The notes: generated by a model not told the origin, from the letters alone. A stretch of 35,153 nt of DNA from Nitrospirota bacterium (GCA_018971525.1 JAGXAR010000038.1:1-35153); one strand, 5' to 3'; positions 7,303-15,597 are shown, numbered from the stretch's first letter. A program made the numbers and translations.

Positions 7303-8934
7303 CTAGGGGAGTGCTCGGACATAGATGTCGGAGAACGCGGCTGAACCGGCAACCAAATTACTGGCTTGAGAGAAGAACGCGACGAAGCGACCGTCGCTGT
7401 TTGTCACAGGCGTATCGCTTACGCCATTACCGGCGACGTCGGTGCTCGTATTGTCTTGGGATACCAAATTCGTTTGATTTATCTGGCGATCGCGAGAGTA
7501 AACTTGTTGGCTAGCCACTGCCGGAATGCCCGGTGCCAATAAATTCGTCGATAGAGACGTAAACGCGACGAAGCGGCCATCCGAGCTGATCGATGGCGTG
7601 CGACTGACTCCGTTGCCCGGGTTGGGCACCACGTTGTTATCCGCGGAAACGAGGCTTGTCTGGTTTGCCGTCCGATTGCGCACATAAACCTGTCGGCCCG
7701 TGACAGAAGGTACCCCCGGAGCCAACAAGTTAGTCGCGAGAGAATCAAACGCCACGACGCTTCCATCACCATTAATGGATGGAGCGCTACTCACACCATT
7801 CCCCGGATTGGGGGCCGCGTTGTTGTCGGTGGACGCGAGACTCGTCTGATTAACCTGCCGGTCTCGAACATAGATCTGTTGACCGGCGACGGCGGGGATC
7901 CCGGGAGCCAGGAGATTCGTCGCCAAGGACACGAACGCGACAAAGCGCCCATCGGCGCTGACTGACGGGGCGCTGCTGAAGCCATTACCGGGATTGGATG
8001 TCACGTTGTTATCCACGGATACCAGACTTGTCAGGCCCGTCTGGCGGTCGCGCACATAGATCTGCTGCCCGGCTGGCACCGCCGAAGTCCCGGGCGCCAA
8101 TAGATTGGTGGCTTGAGACACAAACGCAACGAAGCGCCCATCGGCGCTGACCGACGGGGCGCTGCTGAAGCCATTACCGGGATTGGACGTCACGTTGTTA
8201 TCCACGGATACCAGACTTGTCAGGCCCGTCTGGCGGTCGCGCACATAGATCTGCTGTCCCGCTGGCACCGCCGGAGTCCCGGGCGCCAATAGATTGGTGG
8301 CTTGAGACACAAACGCAACGAAGCGCCCATCAGTATTCATGGTGGGTGCATTACTCACACCATTTCCATCAACAATCACAACGCTCGCGCTGTTGTCCCG
8401 AGACACAAGTTCGATCTGATTCGTTTGCCGGTTTTGGACGTACACTTGCGAACCGTTGACTCCCGTCACAAAATTTGTCGATTGCGACACGAAGGCCACG
8501 AGGCTTCCGTCACTGCTGCTGGAAGGAGCCGAACTGGCGCCGTTCCCCGCTGTACCATTGCTATCCACCGACACGCGATCCGTCCTCGTATGCACGGCAA
8601 ACAACACTGAACCGGTCGCGGTCTTACCTGTGCTGTCTCTTACAGTGAATACCGCGGTCGAATTTCCCTCCGCCGTCGGGGTGCCGCTTACGACGCCCGT
8701 GCCTGGATTGAGGGACAAGCCGGCCGGCAAGAGGCCGCCAAACAACATCCAGGTCAACGGCGCGGTGCCACCAGTGGTGGCCAATGTTGCCGTATAGGCA
8801 TTGCCGATGACTCCAAATGGAGCCGCGGTCGTCGTGATGGTAAACGTGACGCCGCCTCCGCTCCCACCGCTTGAACAGCCTAAGAGTCCGAACCCAAGGG
8901 CAAGGATCGACAACGCAGACACAATGGATTTCAT
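7303..8934 (-). CDS. Exported lipoprotein: Ig-like (putative Ig, He_PIG) domain plus seven TolB/WD40-like propeller repeats
   Basis: The 543-residue product starts MKSIVSALSILALGFGLLGC, with Cys20 in a lipobox and a Gly/Ser linker after it. Residues ~30-120 resemble a putative Ig (He_PIG-like) domain (GTAPLTWMLFGGLLPAGLSL, then GTGVVSGTPT). After that come seven repeats of about 63 residues with the consensus DGRFVAF-x-S-x-A-T-N-L, later QIYVRDRQT and L-V-S-x-D-N-N. Such repeats build the blades of TolB-type propellers, and seven would close one ring. Repeats 2-4 are nearly identical at DNA level, which indicates recent duplication. ATG 8934 is chosen because AGGAG lies 10 nt upstream; an ATG at 8943 overlaps that site. 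Function is unknown; a cell-surface or periplasmic binding scaffold is an inference. lhr follows 41 bp downstream. Confidence 0.8.
   Translation of the reverse strand: MKSIVSALSILALGFGLLGCSSGGSGGGVTFTITTTAAPFGVIGNAYTATLATTGGTAPLTWMLFGGLLPAGLSLNPGTGVVSGTPTAEGNSTAVFTVRDSTGKTATGSVLFAVHTRTDRVSVDSNGTAGNGASSAPSSSSDGSLVAFVSQSTNFVTGVNGSQVYVQNRQTNQIELVSRDNSASVVIVDGNGVSNAPTMNTDGRFVAFVSQATNLLAPGTPAVPAGQQIYVRDRQTGLTSLVSVDNNVTSNPGNGFSSAPSVSADGRFVAFVSQATNLLAPGTSAVPAGQQIYVRDRQTGLTSLVSVDNNVTSNPGNGFSSAPSVSADGRFVAFVSLATNLLAPGIPAVAGQQIYVRDRQVNQTSLASTDNNAAPNPGNGVSSAPSINGDGSVVAFDSLATNLLAPGVPSVTGRQVYVRNRTANQTSLVSADNNVVPNPGNGVSRTPSISSDGRFVAFTSLSTNLLAPGIPAVASQQVYSRDRQINQTNLVSQDNTSTDVAGNGVSDTPVTNSDGRFVAFFSQASNLVAGSAAFSDIYVRALP
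7943..8330. repeat. Tandem 189-bp DNA repeat within the propeller gene
   Basis: The string AAGCGCCCATC recurs at 7943, 8132 and 8321, exactly 189 bp (63 codons) apart. The first two units are almost base-identical through the intervening stretch, with only scattered transitions. The other blades of the same gene have diverged much further, so the homogenisation here is recent. Confidence 0.85.
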
Positions 8935-9032
8935 ACGGGGCATTCTCCTACCAATTCCTCTTTGGAGCAACAGTTGTGCCATCTTACGCAATTATGAAAA
9001 CATGGGCCAACCTTACGGATGGGGGGTATTGA

Positions 9033-9848
9033 GTGACGCGACAGGTGACATCACCGCTCGTTGTGCTGGGTTCTGGCTACACAGGACGCATGCTGTACCG
9101 TATCGGAACCTCGCAGGGATGGACTGTCCATGCCACCAGCAGGAATCCCCTGAACAATCTCGCAGGCATTCCTTCGGAACAGCGCATGAGGTTCGATTTG
9201 GAACAGCCCTCGACCTGGCGCAACATTCCTGCGGGCGCCGATCTCCTCTGGTGTTTTCCCGCCACACCCCTAGAACAGGTACAGGCCTTCGCACGCACGC
9301 TCGACGGGCCGCCTCGACGCATTGTCGTTTTAGGAAGCACGTCAGCGTACGATGCACCGAGTCGATCGACCGAGTATCCTCCGCCCTGGGTTGACGAATC
9401 GGCCGCGATCGACCTGACCAAGCCGCGAGTGGAAGGGGAAGAGTACTTACGAAACGAACACGGCGCCATCGTGCTGCGCGTGGCAGGAATCTACGGACCT
9501 GGGCGGAACCCGCTGGATTGGATCAGGCAGGGCCGCGTCGGCCCCTCACGCAAATATGTGAACCTCATTCACGCGGAGGATTTGGCCTCCATTTGTCTGC
9601 TTGCGTTGAACAAAGGGAAGCCCGGCGAGGTGTACAACGTCAGCGATGGCCAACCTTACACCTGGAATGAGATCTGCATCACCGCTCAGCAGCGATGGGG
9701 CGTGACCGCGGCACCAGCAAATGAAGACCCCTCACCGGGAAAACGAATCAGCAACGCCAAACTTCGTTCTGAGCTGGATTATCGGTTTCGGCATTCCCAT
9801 TTGTACGAAGCACTCGATCTCATTGAATCAACACGTCCACACTCGTAA
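9033..9848 (+). CDS. NAD(P)-dependent epimerase / SDR-family oxidoreductase (YeeZ-like)
   Basis: The 271-residue protein opens with a Rossmann fold (LVVLGSGYTGRMLYR, with the G-x-G-x-x-G-type turn at about residues 12-17) typical of extended or atypical SDRs. IVVLGSTSAYD carries the strand with Ser/Thr before the active-site region; the usual Y-x-x-x-K is not obvious. LRVAGIYGPGRNPLDWIRQG and YVNLIHAEDLA match the YeeZ / nucleoside-diphosphate-sugar epimerase subgroup. The substrate is unknown. The start is GTG at 9033, with GGGGGG 6 nt upstream. It is divergent from the propeller gene with about 100 bp between them. The stop codon (9846-9848) overlaps the first base of a palindromic element shared with the convergent protease gene. 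Confidence 0.8.
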   Translation: MTRQVTSPLVVLGSGYTGRMLYRIGTSQGWTVHATSRNPLNNLAGIPSEQRMRFDLEQPSTWRNIPAGADLLWCFPATPLEQVQAFARTLDGPPRRIVVLGSTSAYDAPSRSTEYPPPWVDESAAIDLTKPRVEGEEYLRNEHGAIVLRVAGIYGPGRNPLDWIRQGRVGPSRKYVNLIHAEDLASICLLALNKGKPGEVYNVSDGQPYTWNEICITAQQRWGVTAAPANEDPSPGKRISNAKLRSELDYRFRHSHLYEALDLIESTRPHS

Positions 9849-9977
9849 GCAGGCTTGTCAAAACGGTCATCCAACAAGGCCGCAGGCGAGTCAAAACCGG
9901 AGGCGTACCCTCTGGGGTACGTTGAGGGCTTTGGAGAGCGGAGAACGACGTTGGGGGCCGTTTTCACAAGCCTGCTA
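9848..9977. repeat. Inverted-repeat-bounded element between two convergent genes, family B copy 2
   Basis: AGCAGGCTTGTCAAAACGGT (from 9848) is the near reverse complement of the right end GCCGTTTTCACAAGCCTGCT (9957-9976), and homology continues inward to about 25 bp. The core has GGCCGCAGGCGAG, AAAACCGGAGGCGTACCC, TGGGGTACGTTGAGG and GAGAACGACG. GGCGTACCC and GGGGTACG form an inner stem. The stop codons of the two flanking convergent genes touch the element on both sides, so it probably acts as their shared bidirectional terminator. Confidence 0.7.
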
Positions 9978-11474
9978 GCGGAGGAGGGCCATCACGGCAA
10001 GACACACCAGCAGATTATTGATGGCATGGGCCAAGATACCAGGCAGCAGACTTCCTGTTTTTTCATACGTCCAGGCCCAGAGGACGCCACTCCACAGGAC
10101 GCTGATGAAGCCGACCAATCCATAGCCATGTGCGATGGCGAAAATGCTCGCGCTGATCAGCGCCGCCGGCATGAAGCGGAACTTTCGGCGCAGGATGGCG
10201 AACAGGAGCCCACGAAACGCGAGTTCCTCAAATACGGGCGCAAAAATCACGTATTCGACTAAACTCATGGCCGTCAGGGAAGGCGAGGCCCAGACGAGAT
10301 CTGCATCGAACCATTCGGTCCAGTGACTCGTCAGATGGAAAGGTTCCGACAACCGATCCATCACCCACTCGCCCCACAAACCAGCAGCCACCACTGCCAA
10401 TACCGCGGCCATCAGACGGCCGACACGGGCCCATCCGATTTCCAACCCAAATCCTTCATCGAACGTCATGCCGGCCGGCCGGAAGAGATGACGATAGGCC
10501 AAGAGGAGTAACGGGAGATTCGTCAAGGGAATGGCCAACGCCCGGAGCGAGGCATTGTCAGGCGGCGCATAGATCAAAAACAGCGCCGTAAGCATTGCAC
10601 CGATCGCGCCTCCGCGCAGCAACACCGCCGCGCCGACGCCGCCCGGCCACGGCGGCGGCACACCCGGTTCATGGAGCCGAACGAAACTGGAAGGCTCATT
10701 CCGTCTGAACCAGAGCAGCACGCACACCAAGGTGCCGACGGCCATCGCTCCGAGTTCAACGAGCGTCAAGCGATGCGACCAGACAAACCGGCGGTCGGCA
10801 CGCACAGCCGCCTGGTCCTGAATCCTCGCCATGAGGGCGGCATCGTTGGCACGGCGTGCCAAACGTTCAGCCAGGCGATCATAAAACCAGCCGGCAGGCA
10901 ACACTTCTGCCACCTCTGCTTGCCACAAAACATACCTATCAGCGTCATGAAGCGGTCCTTCACCATATGCGGCCATCAGTAGATCGCCGAACTGAGGAAG
11001 CGGGGCTTCTGCCCCTGCCCACTCATGCGCGGAGAGGAGCGCCTGCGAAACATGACCGGCCTCGGCTTGAAGAATCGCCAACTGAAGCGGCACCAACGGG
11101 TCTTCAGAGATCTCAGCCAGTTCTTGATACCATCCAATCTCCTGCGCTCGTTCAGTCTCGTTGTCGCCGGAGGTCCAGGCAAAGAGCTGCTGTTCCCACT
11201 GGGGCGCACGCTTGAGTCCTTCCTGCACATCCATGGTCCGACTGACCATCAGACTGAGCGCCCGCTCGGGTGACTCGATCCGATCCAGCCTGGTTGCCGA
11301 TGCCGACAGCCAGACAACCGACGCCAGAGCCACCATGAGGAAGAGCGCAGACAACAGCGTGACCGAGGACGAGAACCGCCCGGAATAGATCCCGATTGGC
11401 GGCGGCGCGTCTGTGGCTCGCCACCAAGACTTGGACTGCTGTGGTTCGTTGAGAGAAACAGCGGCTGATTCCAT
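9975..11474 (-). CDS. CPBP-family (CAAX/Abi) intramembrane metalloprotease with large N-terminal extension
   Basis: The protein (499 residues) has one N-terminal membrane segment (SSVTLLSALFLMVALASVVW). A roughly 200-residue soluble region follows, probably outside the membrane, then at least six further membrane segments. Near the C-terminus are the family motifs: FEELAFRG (E-E-x-x-x-R, catalytic Glu pair), the S-I-F-A-I-A-H-G-Y helix (F-x-x-x-H) and AHAINNL (third metal-ligand helix). These are glutamic-type membrane proteases related to Rce1, linked to prenyl-protein processing, bacteriocin self-immunity or other roles. The ATG at 11474 is used; a GTG at 11477 precedes it. There is no Shine-Dalgarno, and an extended -10 box lies so close that the mRNA may be nearly leaderless. 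The stop abuts the repeat at 9848-9977. Confidence 0.85.
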   Translation of the reverse strand: MESAAVSLNEPQQSKSWWRATDAPPPIGIYSGRFSSSVTLLSALFLMVALASVVWLSASATRLDRIESPERALSLMVSRTMDVQEGLKRAPQWEQQLFAWTSGDNETERAQEIGWYQELAEISEDPLVPLQLAILQAEAGHVSQALLSAHEWAGAEAPLPQFGDLLMAAYGEGPLHDADRYVLWQAEVAEVLPAGWFYDRLAERLARRANDAALMARIQDQAAVRADRRFVWSHRLTLVELGAMAVGTLVCVLLWFRRNEPSSFVRLHEPGVPPPWPGGVGAAVLLRGGAIGAMLTALFLIYAPPDNASLRALAIPLTNLPLLLLAYRHLFRPAGMTFDEGFGLEIGWARVGRLMAAVLAVVAAGLWGEWVMDRLSEPFHLTSHWTEWFDADLVWASPSLTAMSLVEYVIFAPVFEELAFRGLLFAILRRKFRFMPAALISASIFAIAHGYGLVGFISVLWSGVLWAWTYEKTGSLLPGILAHAINNLLVCLAVMALLR

Positions 11475-11483
11475 CACCGTTGG

Positions 11484-11513
11484 ACTATAACATGCTGTTT
11501 TTCAAGCTCGAAA
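11484..11513 (-). promoter_or_regulatory. Candidate promoter for the CPBP protease, giving a very short leader
   Basis: On the minus strand an extended -10, TGTTATAGT, has its hexamer TATAGT at 11489-11484. The -35 is weak (TTTCGA at 11513-11508, 18-bp spacing). Transcription would start around 11477, at or within 3 nt of the start codon. The rest of the gap (11514-11682) holds no gene that I can support. Confidence 0.4.
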
Positions 11514-11682
11514 CCCCCTCGGAATGACTAATCGACAAGAGAGACCCGCTAGAATACCCATGGCAGAAGGCGACTGAACTCCGCTATACTGTGAGGATTT
11601 CTTCGCAGGCTTGGGGAAAACTAAATTAGGCCAGACGGCCGTTCGATGGTCCCCGCGTCTGAGGCGACAGGAGTAATCCTGT

Positions 11683-11834
11683 ACAGGATGCTCAAAAAGG
11701 TCGTCCAGCAAGGCCGATGCAAGCGAGGCTGGCTGAGGTCGAGGTCCAGGTTGAGCGAAGATTCGACTTGCTGAATCTCAACCGCAACCTGAGCCTTAAC
11801 ATTCTAACGCTGGCGGACTTTTTCGGCATCCTGT
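11683..11834. repeat. MITE-like element with ~26-bp terminal inverted repeats, family B copy 3
   Basis: The left end, ACAGGATGCTCAAAAAGGTC then GTCCAGC (11683-11709), pairs with the right end GCTGGCGGACTTTTTCGGCA then TCCTGT (11809-11834) with few mismatches. Inside is a second inverted repeat (GGTCGAGGTCCAGGTTGAG and CTCAACCGCAACCTGAGCC) that matches the separate element at 24343-24427, so one repeat is nested in another. A perfect palindrome, ATCCTGTACAGGAT, spans the left boundary (11676-11689). The right end stops 15 bp before the aminotransferase ATG and may shape its leader. No coding capacity. Confidence 0.7.
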
Positions 11835-11849
11835 TAGATCTGGAGTGAT

Positions 11850-13037
11850 ATGCCAGTTCAGAACTTTGTTCCCCCACGCCGGCTGCTCCTTGGCCCGGGG
11901 CCGAGCATGGTGCACCCGCGAGTCCTGCGCGCGCTCTCAACTCCTCTGCTCGGCCATTTGGACCCAGCATTTCTTGGGGTCATGAACGACATCCAGGCCC
12001 TGTTGCGCTTCGTCTTTCAGACCAAGAACCGTTTCACCATCGCGGTCTCCGGCACCGGCTCTGCCGGGATGGAAGCTTCGATCGTGAATATCGTTGAGCC
12101 GGGTAATGCGGTGATCGTCGGGGTCAATGGCGTGTTTGGCACGAGATGGGCCACCATCGTCGAACGCTGCGGCGGTAAAGCCATTCGCGTGGAAGCCCCG
12201 TGGGGACAGATCATAGAGCCTGAGGCCATTGAACTGGCATTGCGCCGATCCGGCCCGGTGAAAGCCCTGGCCATCGTGCATGCAGAAACTTCGACCGGCG
12301 CCTGGCAGCCGCTTGAGCCGATCGGCCGTCTTTGCCGCGACCATGACACGCTCTTCCTCGTCGATGCCGTGACCTCGCTGGGAGGCGCACCGGTCGAGAT
12401 CGATCGTTGGGGCATCGATGTCTGCTATAGCGGCACGCAGAAATGTCTGAGCTGTCCGCCGGGCTTGTCTCCCTTCACCCTGAGCGAGCGCGCGCTGGCC
12501 GCCATCAGAGCCCGGCGCAGCCCCTGCCAGAGTTGGTACTTGGATATGGCCTTGATCGCGGACTACTGGGCCGAAGGCACCAGAGCCTATCACCACACGG
12601 CTCCGATCTCCATGCTCTATGCCCTGCGGGAAGCGTTGCGCCTCGTCGAAGAAGAGGGATTGCCTGCCCGCTTCGCTCGCCATCAGCTCAATTGCGAGGC
12701 CTTGATTGCGGGCTTGACCGAACTCGGGCTCCCGCCCCTTCCCCCGGCTGGATATCGACTCCCGATGTTGACCTGCGTCACGGTCCCCTCTCATATCCCT
12801 GAAGCAGAGATACGGACAAGCCTGCTCGCGACCTATGGCATTGAAATCGGCGGCGGGCTCGGCCCACTCAAGGGAAAGGTCTGGCGCATCGGCTTGATGG
12901 GTGAATCATCGACTGAAGCTCATGTCTTGACCCTGCTCAACGCGCTGGAAGAAATTTTTATCCGCGGAGGCTGGCTGTCCACTCCCGGGGTCTCGCTCCA
13001 GGCTGCAGCACGGGTCTATAACCGCACGGCATCCTGA
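11850..13037 (+). CDS. PLP-dependent class V aminotransferase (alanine/serine-glyoxylate transaminase type)
   Basis: The 395-residue enzyme has the fold-type I signature of the AGXT/SGAT group: RRLLLGPGPSMVHPRVLRAL at the N-terminus, GTGSAGMEA (phosphate loop), VDAVTSLGG with the ring-binding Asp172, and SGTQKCLSCPPG with the Schiff-base Lys198. Relatives transfer amino groups between alanine or serine and glyoxylate, or act as purine-catabolism or phosphonate aminotransferases. The precise substrate cannot be read from sequence. GGAG lies 4 nt before the ATG. It heads a three-gene set with the Tll0287-like protein (20-bp gap) and an amidohydrolase. Length is typical (380-400). Confidence 0.9.
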   Translation: MPVQNFVPPRRLLLGPGPSMVHPRVLRALSTPLLGHLDPAFLGVMNDIQALLRFVFQTKNRFTIAVSGTGSAGMEASIVNIVEPGNAVIVGVNGVFGTRWATIVERCGGKAIRVEAPWGQIIEPEAIELALRRSGPVKALAIVHAETSTGAWQPLEPIGRLCRDHDTLFLVDAVTSLGGAPVEIDRWGIDVCYSGTQKCLSCPPGLSPFTLSERALAAIRARRSPCQSWYLDMALIADYWAEGTRAYHHTAPISMLYALREALRLVEEEGLPARFARHQLNCEALIAGLTELGLPPLPPAGYRLPMLTCVTVPSHIPEAEIRTSLLATYGIEIGGGLGPLKGKVWRIGLMGESSTEAHVLTLLNALEEIFIRGGWLSTPGVSLQAAARVYNRTAS

Positions 13038-13057
13038 CGACAAAGGACATCAATTCC

Positions 13058-13660
13058 ATGACTAACAAGCCATTACTCTGGGTGCTCGGTGGCGGAGCCT
13101 TTGCCTTCGTCGCTGTGGTCGCCTACTGGATCTTTGCCCTGACGTTGGCCAATCACATGAAGTCGGATCTCCTGCCACCGGACAAGGCCGCGTCCTACAT
13201 CCATGCAGTCATCGAAGCCAACCGGACCAACTACACCGAAAACGTCGTCGACAAACTCCACAAGACTGGTCTTGCCGAGGCCGTCGAACATTGGCGAGAC
13301 GAAAAGGGCGTCCCTCTTCCCGCACAGTTTCTCTTGGAGTCGGGACGCCTTGTCGCTCAAAAGGATCTCAAGTTCACGTTCCGGCTCGCCAGCATGACGC
13401 CTATCTACGTCTGGAATGGAGCGACAACAGATTTTGAGCGAAAAGGGCTCGAAGCCGTCGCCCAAGATCCGTCGAAACCCTTCGGGGGGTTCGTCAGGCT
13501 CGACGGAGGCCGCTACTATCAAACGGTCTATCCGGACCGTGCGGTGGCCCAGACCTGCGTGACCTGTCACAACGAACATCCCAACAGCCCGCGCCGCGAC
13601 TTCAAAGTCGGCGATGTGATGGGCGGCATCATCATCACCATTCCCATCGATATACCATGA
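13058..13660 (+). CDS. Membrane-anchored Tll0287-like c-type heme protein (DUF3365)
   Basis: The 200-residue product has one N-terminal membrane anchor (LLWVLGGGAFAFVAVVAYWI, about residues 6-28). The rest is predicted outside the cytoplasm and ends in the Tll0287-like domain. The single heme motif CVTCH (Cys167, Cys170, His171) is followed by NEHPNSPRRDFKVGDVMGGI, a strongly conserved feature of this domain. FRLASMTPIYVWNGAT and the D-G-G-R-Y-Y segment fit the PAS-like fold. Known members bind one heme and are thought to sense or carry redox or gas signals. Here it sits between an aminotransferase and an amidohydrolase and overlaps the latter at ATGA (13657-13660), so translation is probably coupled. 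Its role with those enzymes is unclear. Confidence 0.85.
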   Translation: MTNKPLLWVLGGGAFAFVAVVAYWIFALTLANHMKSDLLPPDKAASYIHAVIEANRTNYTENVVDKLHKTGLAEAVEHWRDEKGVPLPAQFLLESGRLVAQKDLKFTFRLASMTPIYVWNGATTDFERKGLEAVAQDPSKPFGGFVRLDGGRYYQTVYPDRAVAQTCVTCHNEHPNSPRRDFKVGDVMGGIIITIPIDIP

Positions 13661-14871
13661 TGAAGTCCGTTGCCATCCGCTCAGTCCGCGTCATCGACGG
13701 GACCGGTCGGACGATCGAACGGGCCACGGTTGTCATTCGCGGGACCACGATTGCCGCAGTCGGATCGGAACGAGACGTCTCCCTTCCACGTGGGGCGATC
13801 AAGATCGATGGCCGAGGCCTGACGCTATTACCGGGGTTGATCGACTGTCACGTGCATCTCTGCCTCGGTGCGGAACCGGATGTCGTCAACGCGATGGCCA
13901 AAGAGACGCCCTCGCTGACGCTGCTCAAATCGAGCCGAGCTGCGCACCAGACCTTGGAGGCAGGCGTCACCACCGTGCGCGACGTGGGCTCGCGAGACCA
14001 TTCCATCTTTACCTTAAAACAGGCCATCGACAGCGGCCTCGTTCCCGGGCCCCGCATTGTCGGAGCGGGCCTGGCGATTTGCATGATCGGCGGCCACGCT
14101 CGATTTATCGGCCAGGAAGTGGAAGGAGTCCAACAAGTACGAGCCGTCGTGCGCGAACAAATCGCCGCCGGGGCCGGCGTCATTAAAGTCATCGCCTCAG
14201 GCGGTGTCCTCACGCCCGGCACCTCGCCGGACCAGGCTCAAATGACTGTGGAAGAACTTCAGGCCGCCGTGGAGGAAGCGCAGCGAGCCGGGCGGAAAGT
14301 CGCCGCCCACGCCCACGGATCGTCGGGGATGAAGAATGCTGTCCGAGCCGGAGTCCATTCGATCGAGCATGCTACGCTCATGGATGAAGAAGCAGCGACC
14401 ATGATGAAACAGCATAGTGTCTTCATGGTGCCGACACTCTCTGCGCTGGCCACCACCGCCGCCTGCCGACTGGGGTGCGGTGTGCCGGACAGTGCTCGCC
14501 ACAAGGCAAAAGCGATGACGAAACGTCATGCCGTGAGCTTCAAAAACGCCCTGCGGTACGGAATCCGGATTGCGATGGGCACGGATGCGGGGACACCCTT
14601 TAACTTTCACGGCCAGAACGCCCAGGAACTCGAGCGGATGGTCGCCTTCGGAATGAGCCCGATGCAGGCGATTCTCGCCTCAACCTCTGCTGCCGCACGC
14701 TTGATCGGGATTCAGGACCAGGTGGGAACCATCGAGAAGGGGAAAGTGGCTGATCTTCTGCTGTTCGAGGGAAATCCGCTTCGTCGCATTGACCTGCTCC
14801 GTGACCGCAGCCGGATTATCGGGGTGATGCAGGCGGGCAAATTTGTCGCAGGACCTCTTTCGAAGATGTGA
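13657..14871 (+). CDS. Metal-dependent amidohydrolase (imidazolonepropionase / Xaa-Pro dipeptidase-like)
   Basis: The protein (404 residues) is an amidohydrolase-superfamily TIM barrel with the binuclear metal ligands in place: LIDCHVH (His65, His67), a carbamylatable Lys177 in GVIKVIASGG, AHAHG (His218/220), SIEHAT (His238) and GTDAGTPF (Asp310). The composite beta-sandwich is formed from the two termini (AIRSVRVIDGTGRTIERATV and the C-terminal GTIEKGKVADLLLFEGNPLR). This subgroup includes Sgx9260-type prolidases, carboxypeptidases and aryldialkylphosphatase-like enzymes. The substrate is not predictable, though cyclic imides or dipeptides are plausible. The start shares ATGA with the stop of the heme protein. 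The convergent J-domain gene lies 84 bp away. Confidence 0.88.
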   Translation: MMKSVAIRSVRVIDGTGRTIERATVVIRGTTIAAVGSERDVSLPRGAIKIDGRGLTLLPGLIDCHVHLCLGAEPDVVNAMAKETPSLTLLKSSRAAHQTLEAGVTTVRDVGSRDHSIFTLKQAIDSGLVPGPRIVGAGLAICMIGGHARFIGQEVEGVQQVRAVVREQIAAGAGVIKVIASGGVLTPGTSPDQAQMTVEELQAAVEEAQRAGRKVAAHAHGSSGMKNAVRAGVHSIEHATLMDEEAATMMKQHSVFMVPTLSALATTAACRLGCGVPDSARHKAKAMTKRHAVSFKNALRYGIRIAMGTDAGTPFNFHGQNAQELERMVAFGMSPMQAILASTSAAARLIGIQDQVGTIEKGKVADLLLFEGNPLRRIDLLRDRSRIIGVMQAGKFVAGPLSKM

Positions 14872-14948
14872 AGCGTTACACCTGAGACGTGAAAGGATTT
14901 CCGAGCTGGACTCTGCACGTTTCACTTTTTACGTCTGCCGTGTTACGT
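14872..14948. terminator. Imperfect inverted repeat between convergent genes, possible terminator
   Basis: CGTTACACCTGAGACGTGAAA on the left pairs, after a small insertion, with TTTCACTTTTTACGTCTGCC then GTGTTACG on the right. It lies between the stop codons of the amidohydrolase and the J-domain gene. The TTTCACGTTTCACG-like wording also occurs at 23407-23423. A weak run of five T is inside the arm. Terminator function is inferred from position. Confidence 0.35.
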
Positions 14949-14955
14949 CGCACTT

Positions 14956-15597
14956 CTAACGCCGCTCATAAAACAACTCCAGCGCGGCGGCAAAGCCCTT
15001 CAGCCGGCCTTTCCGGAACACCTCCTCGAGACGTCCACTTAGCGATCTGACACCTCCCACATCGCCTCGTTTGACCACGCCTTGGGACAGCATCATCTCC
15101 GTCGCCACTTCGACGAGTCGCTGTTTGCGCCCATCCATCTCAGAGGTGGTAAGCTCCTCCATGACCTCCGATGCCCGATCCTGGATTATCTTTTCCTTGA
15201 ACGTGTCATACCCTTGATCCGCCACAGTCCGCTCACGAATCACGGCCAGTTCTGCCTTGATCCGCTTGACGTCTTTCATCAAGACCGCAAACACTTCTTT
15301 TCGCCCTTCCTCGAAGAGCTTCTTCTCCATCTCATCGAGAATGACGGCCGGATCAGCCGCTTCATCCCGTTCCGTTTCATCCCCCCAATTGAGTCGGTCA
15401 TAGCTTCGACGTTTGTCCGGGTCACCGACGACTTCGTAAGCCGCGTTTATCTCACGGATCTTTGCTTCGGCATGACTGCTATCGGGATTGCGGTCAGGGT
15501 GGTGCTGAAATACCAGCTTCCGATAGGCCTTCTTGATCGCATCATCGGACGCGTCGCGCGAAATCCCCAACACCCGGTAGAAGTCGATTCTTGCCAT
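14956..15597 (-). CDS. J-domain (DnaJ-like) protein
   Basis: The 213-residue product begins with a J domain ([20 protein letters not shown], with the H-P-D motif at residues 33-35 and RREL-like ending [14 protein letters not shown]). This domain stimulates the ATPase of DnaK/Hsp70. There is no Gly/Phe linker, zinc finger or C-terminal substrate domain. Instead a charged helical tail (residues ~70-213, likely coiled coil in part) follows, so it is a class III J protein with a specialised client or location. The ATG at 15597 places the J domain at the very N-terminus; an in-frame GTG at 15618 would add seven residues. It is convergent with the amidohydrolase gene. Confidence 0.85.
   Translation of the reverse strand: MARIDFYRVLGISRDASDDAIKKAYRKLVFQHHPDRNPDSSHAEAKIREINAAYEVVGDPDKRRSYDRLNWGDETERDEAADPAVILDEMEKKLFEEGRKEVFAVLMKDVKRIKAELAVIRERTVADQGYDTFKEKIIQDRASEVMEELTTSEMDGRKQRLVEVATEMMLSQGVVKRGDVGGVRSLSGRLEEVFRKGRLKGFAAALELFYERR

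Noticed and set aside
7943-8330. Evenly spaced repeats considered as a CRISPR array
   Set aside because: The unit is 189 bp, in frame and encodes propeller blades; there are no short repeats with unique spacers and no cas genes.
11514-11682. A possible tRNA or small RNA before the repeat
   Set aside because: No cloverleaf arms or T-loop consensus could be found on either strand.
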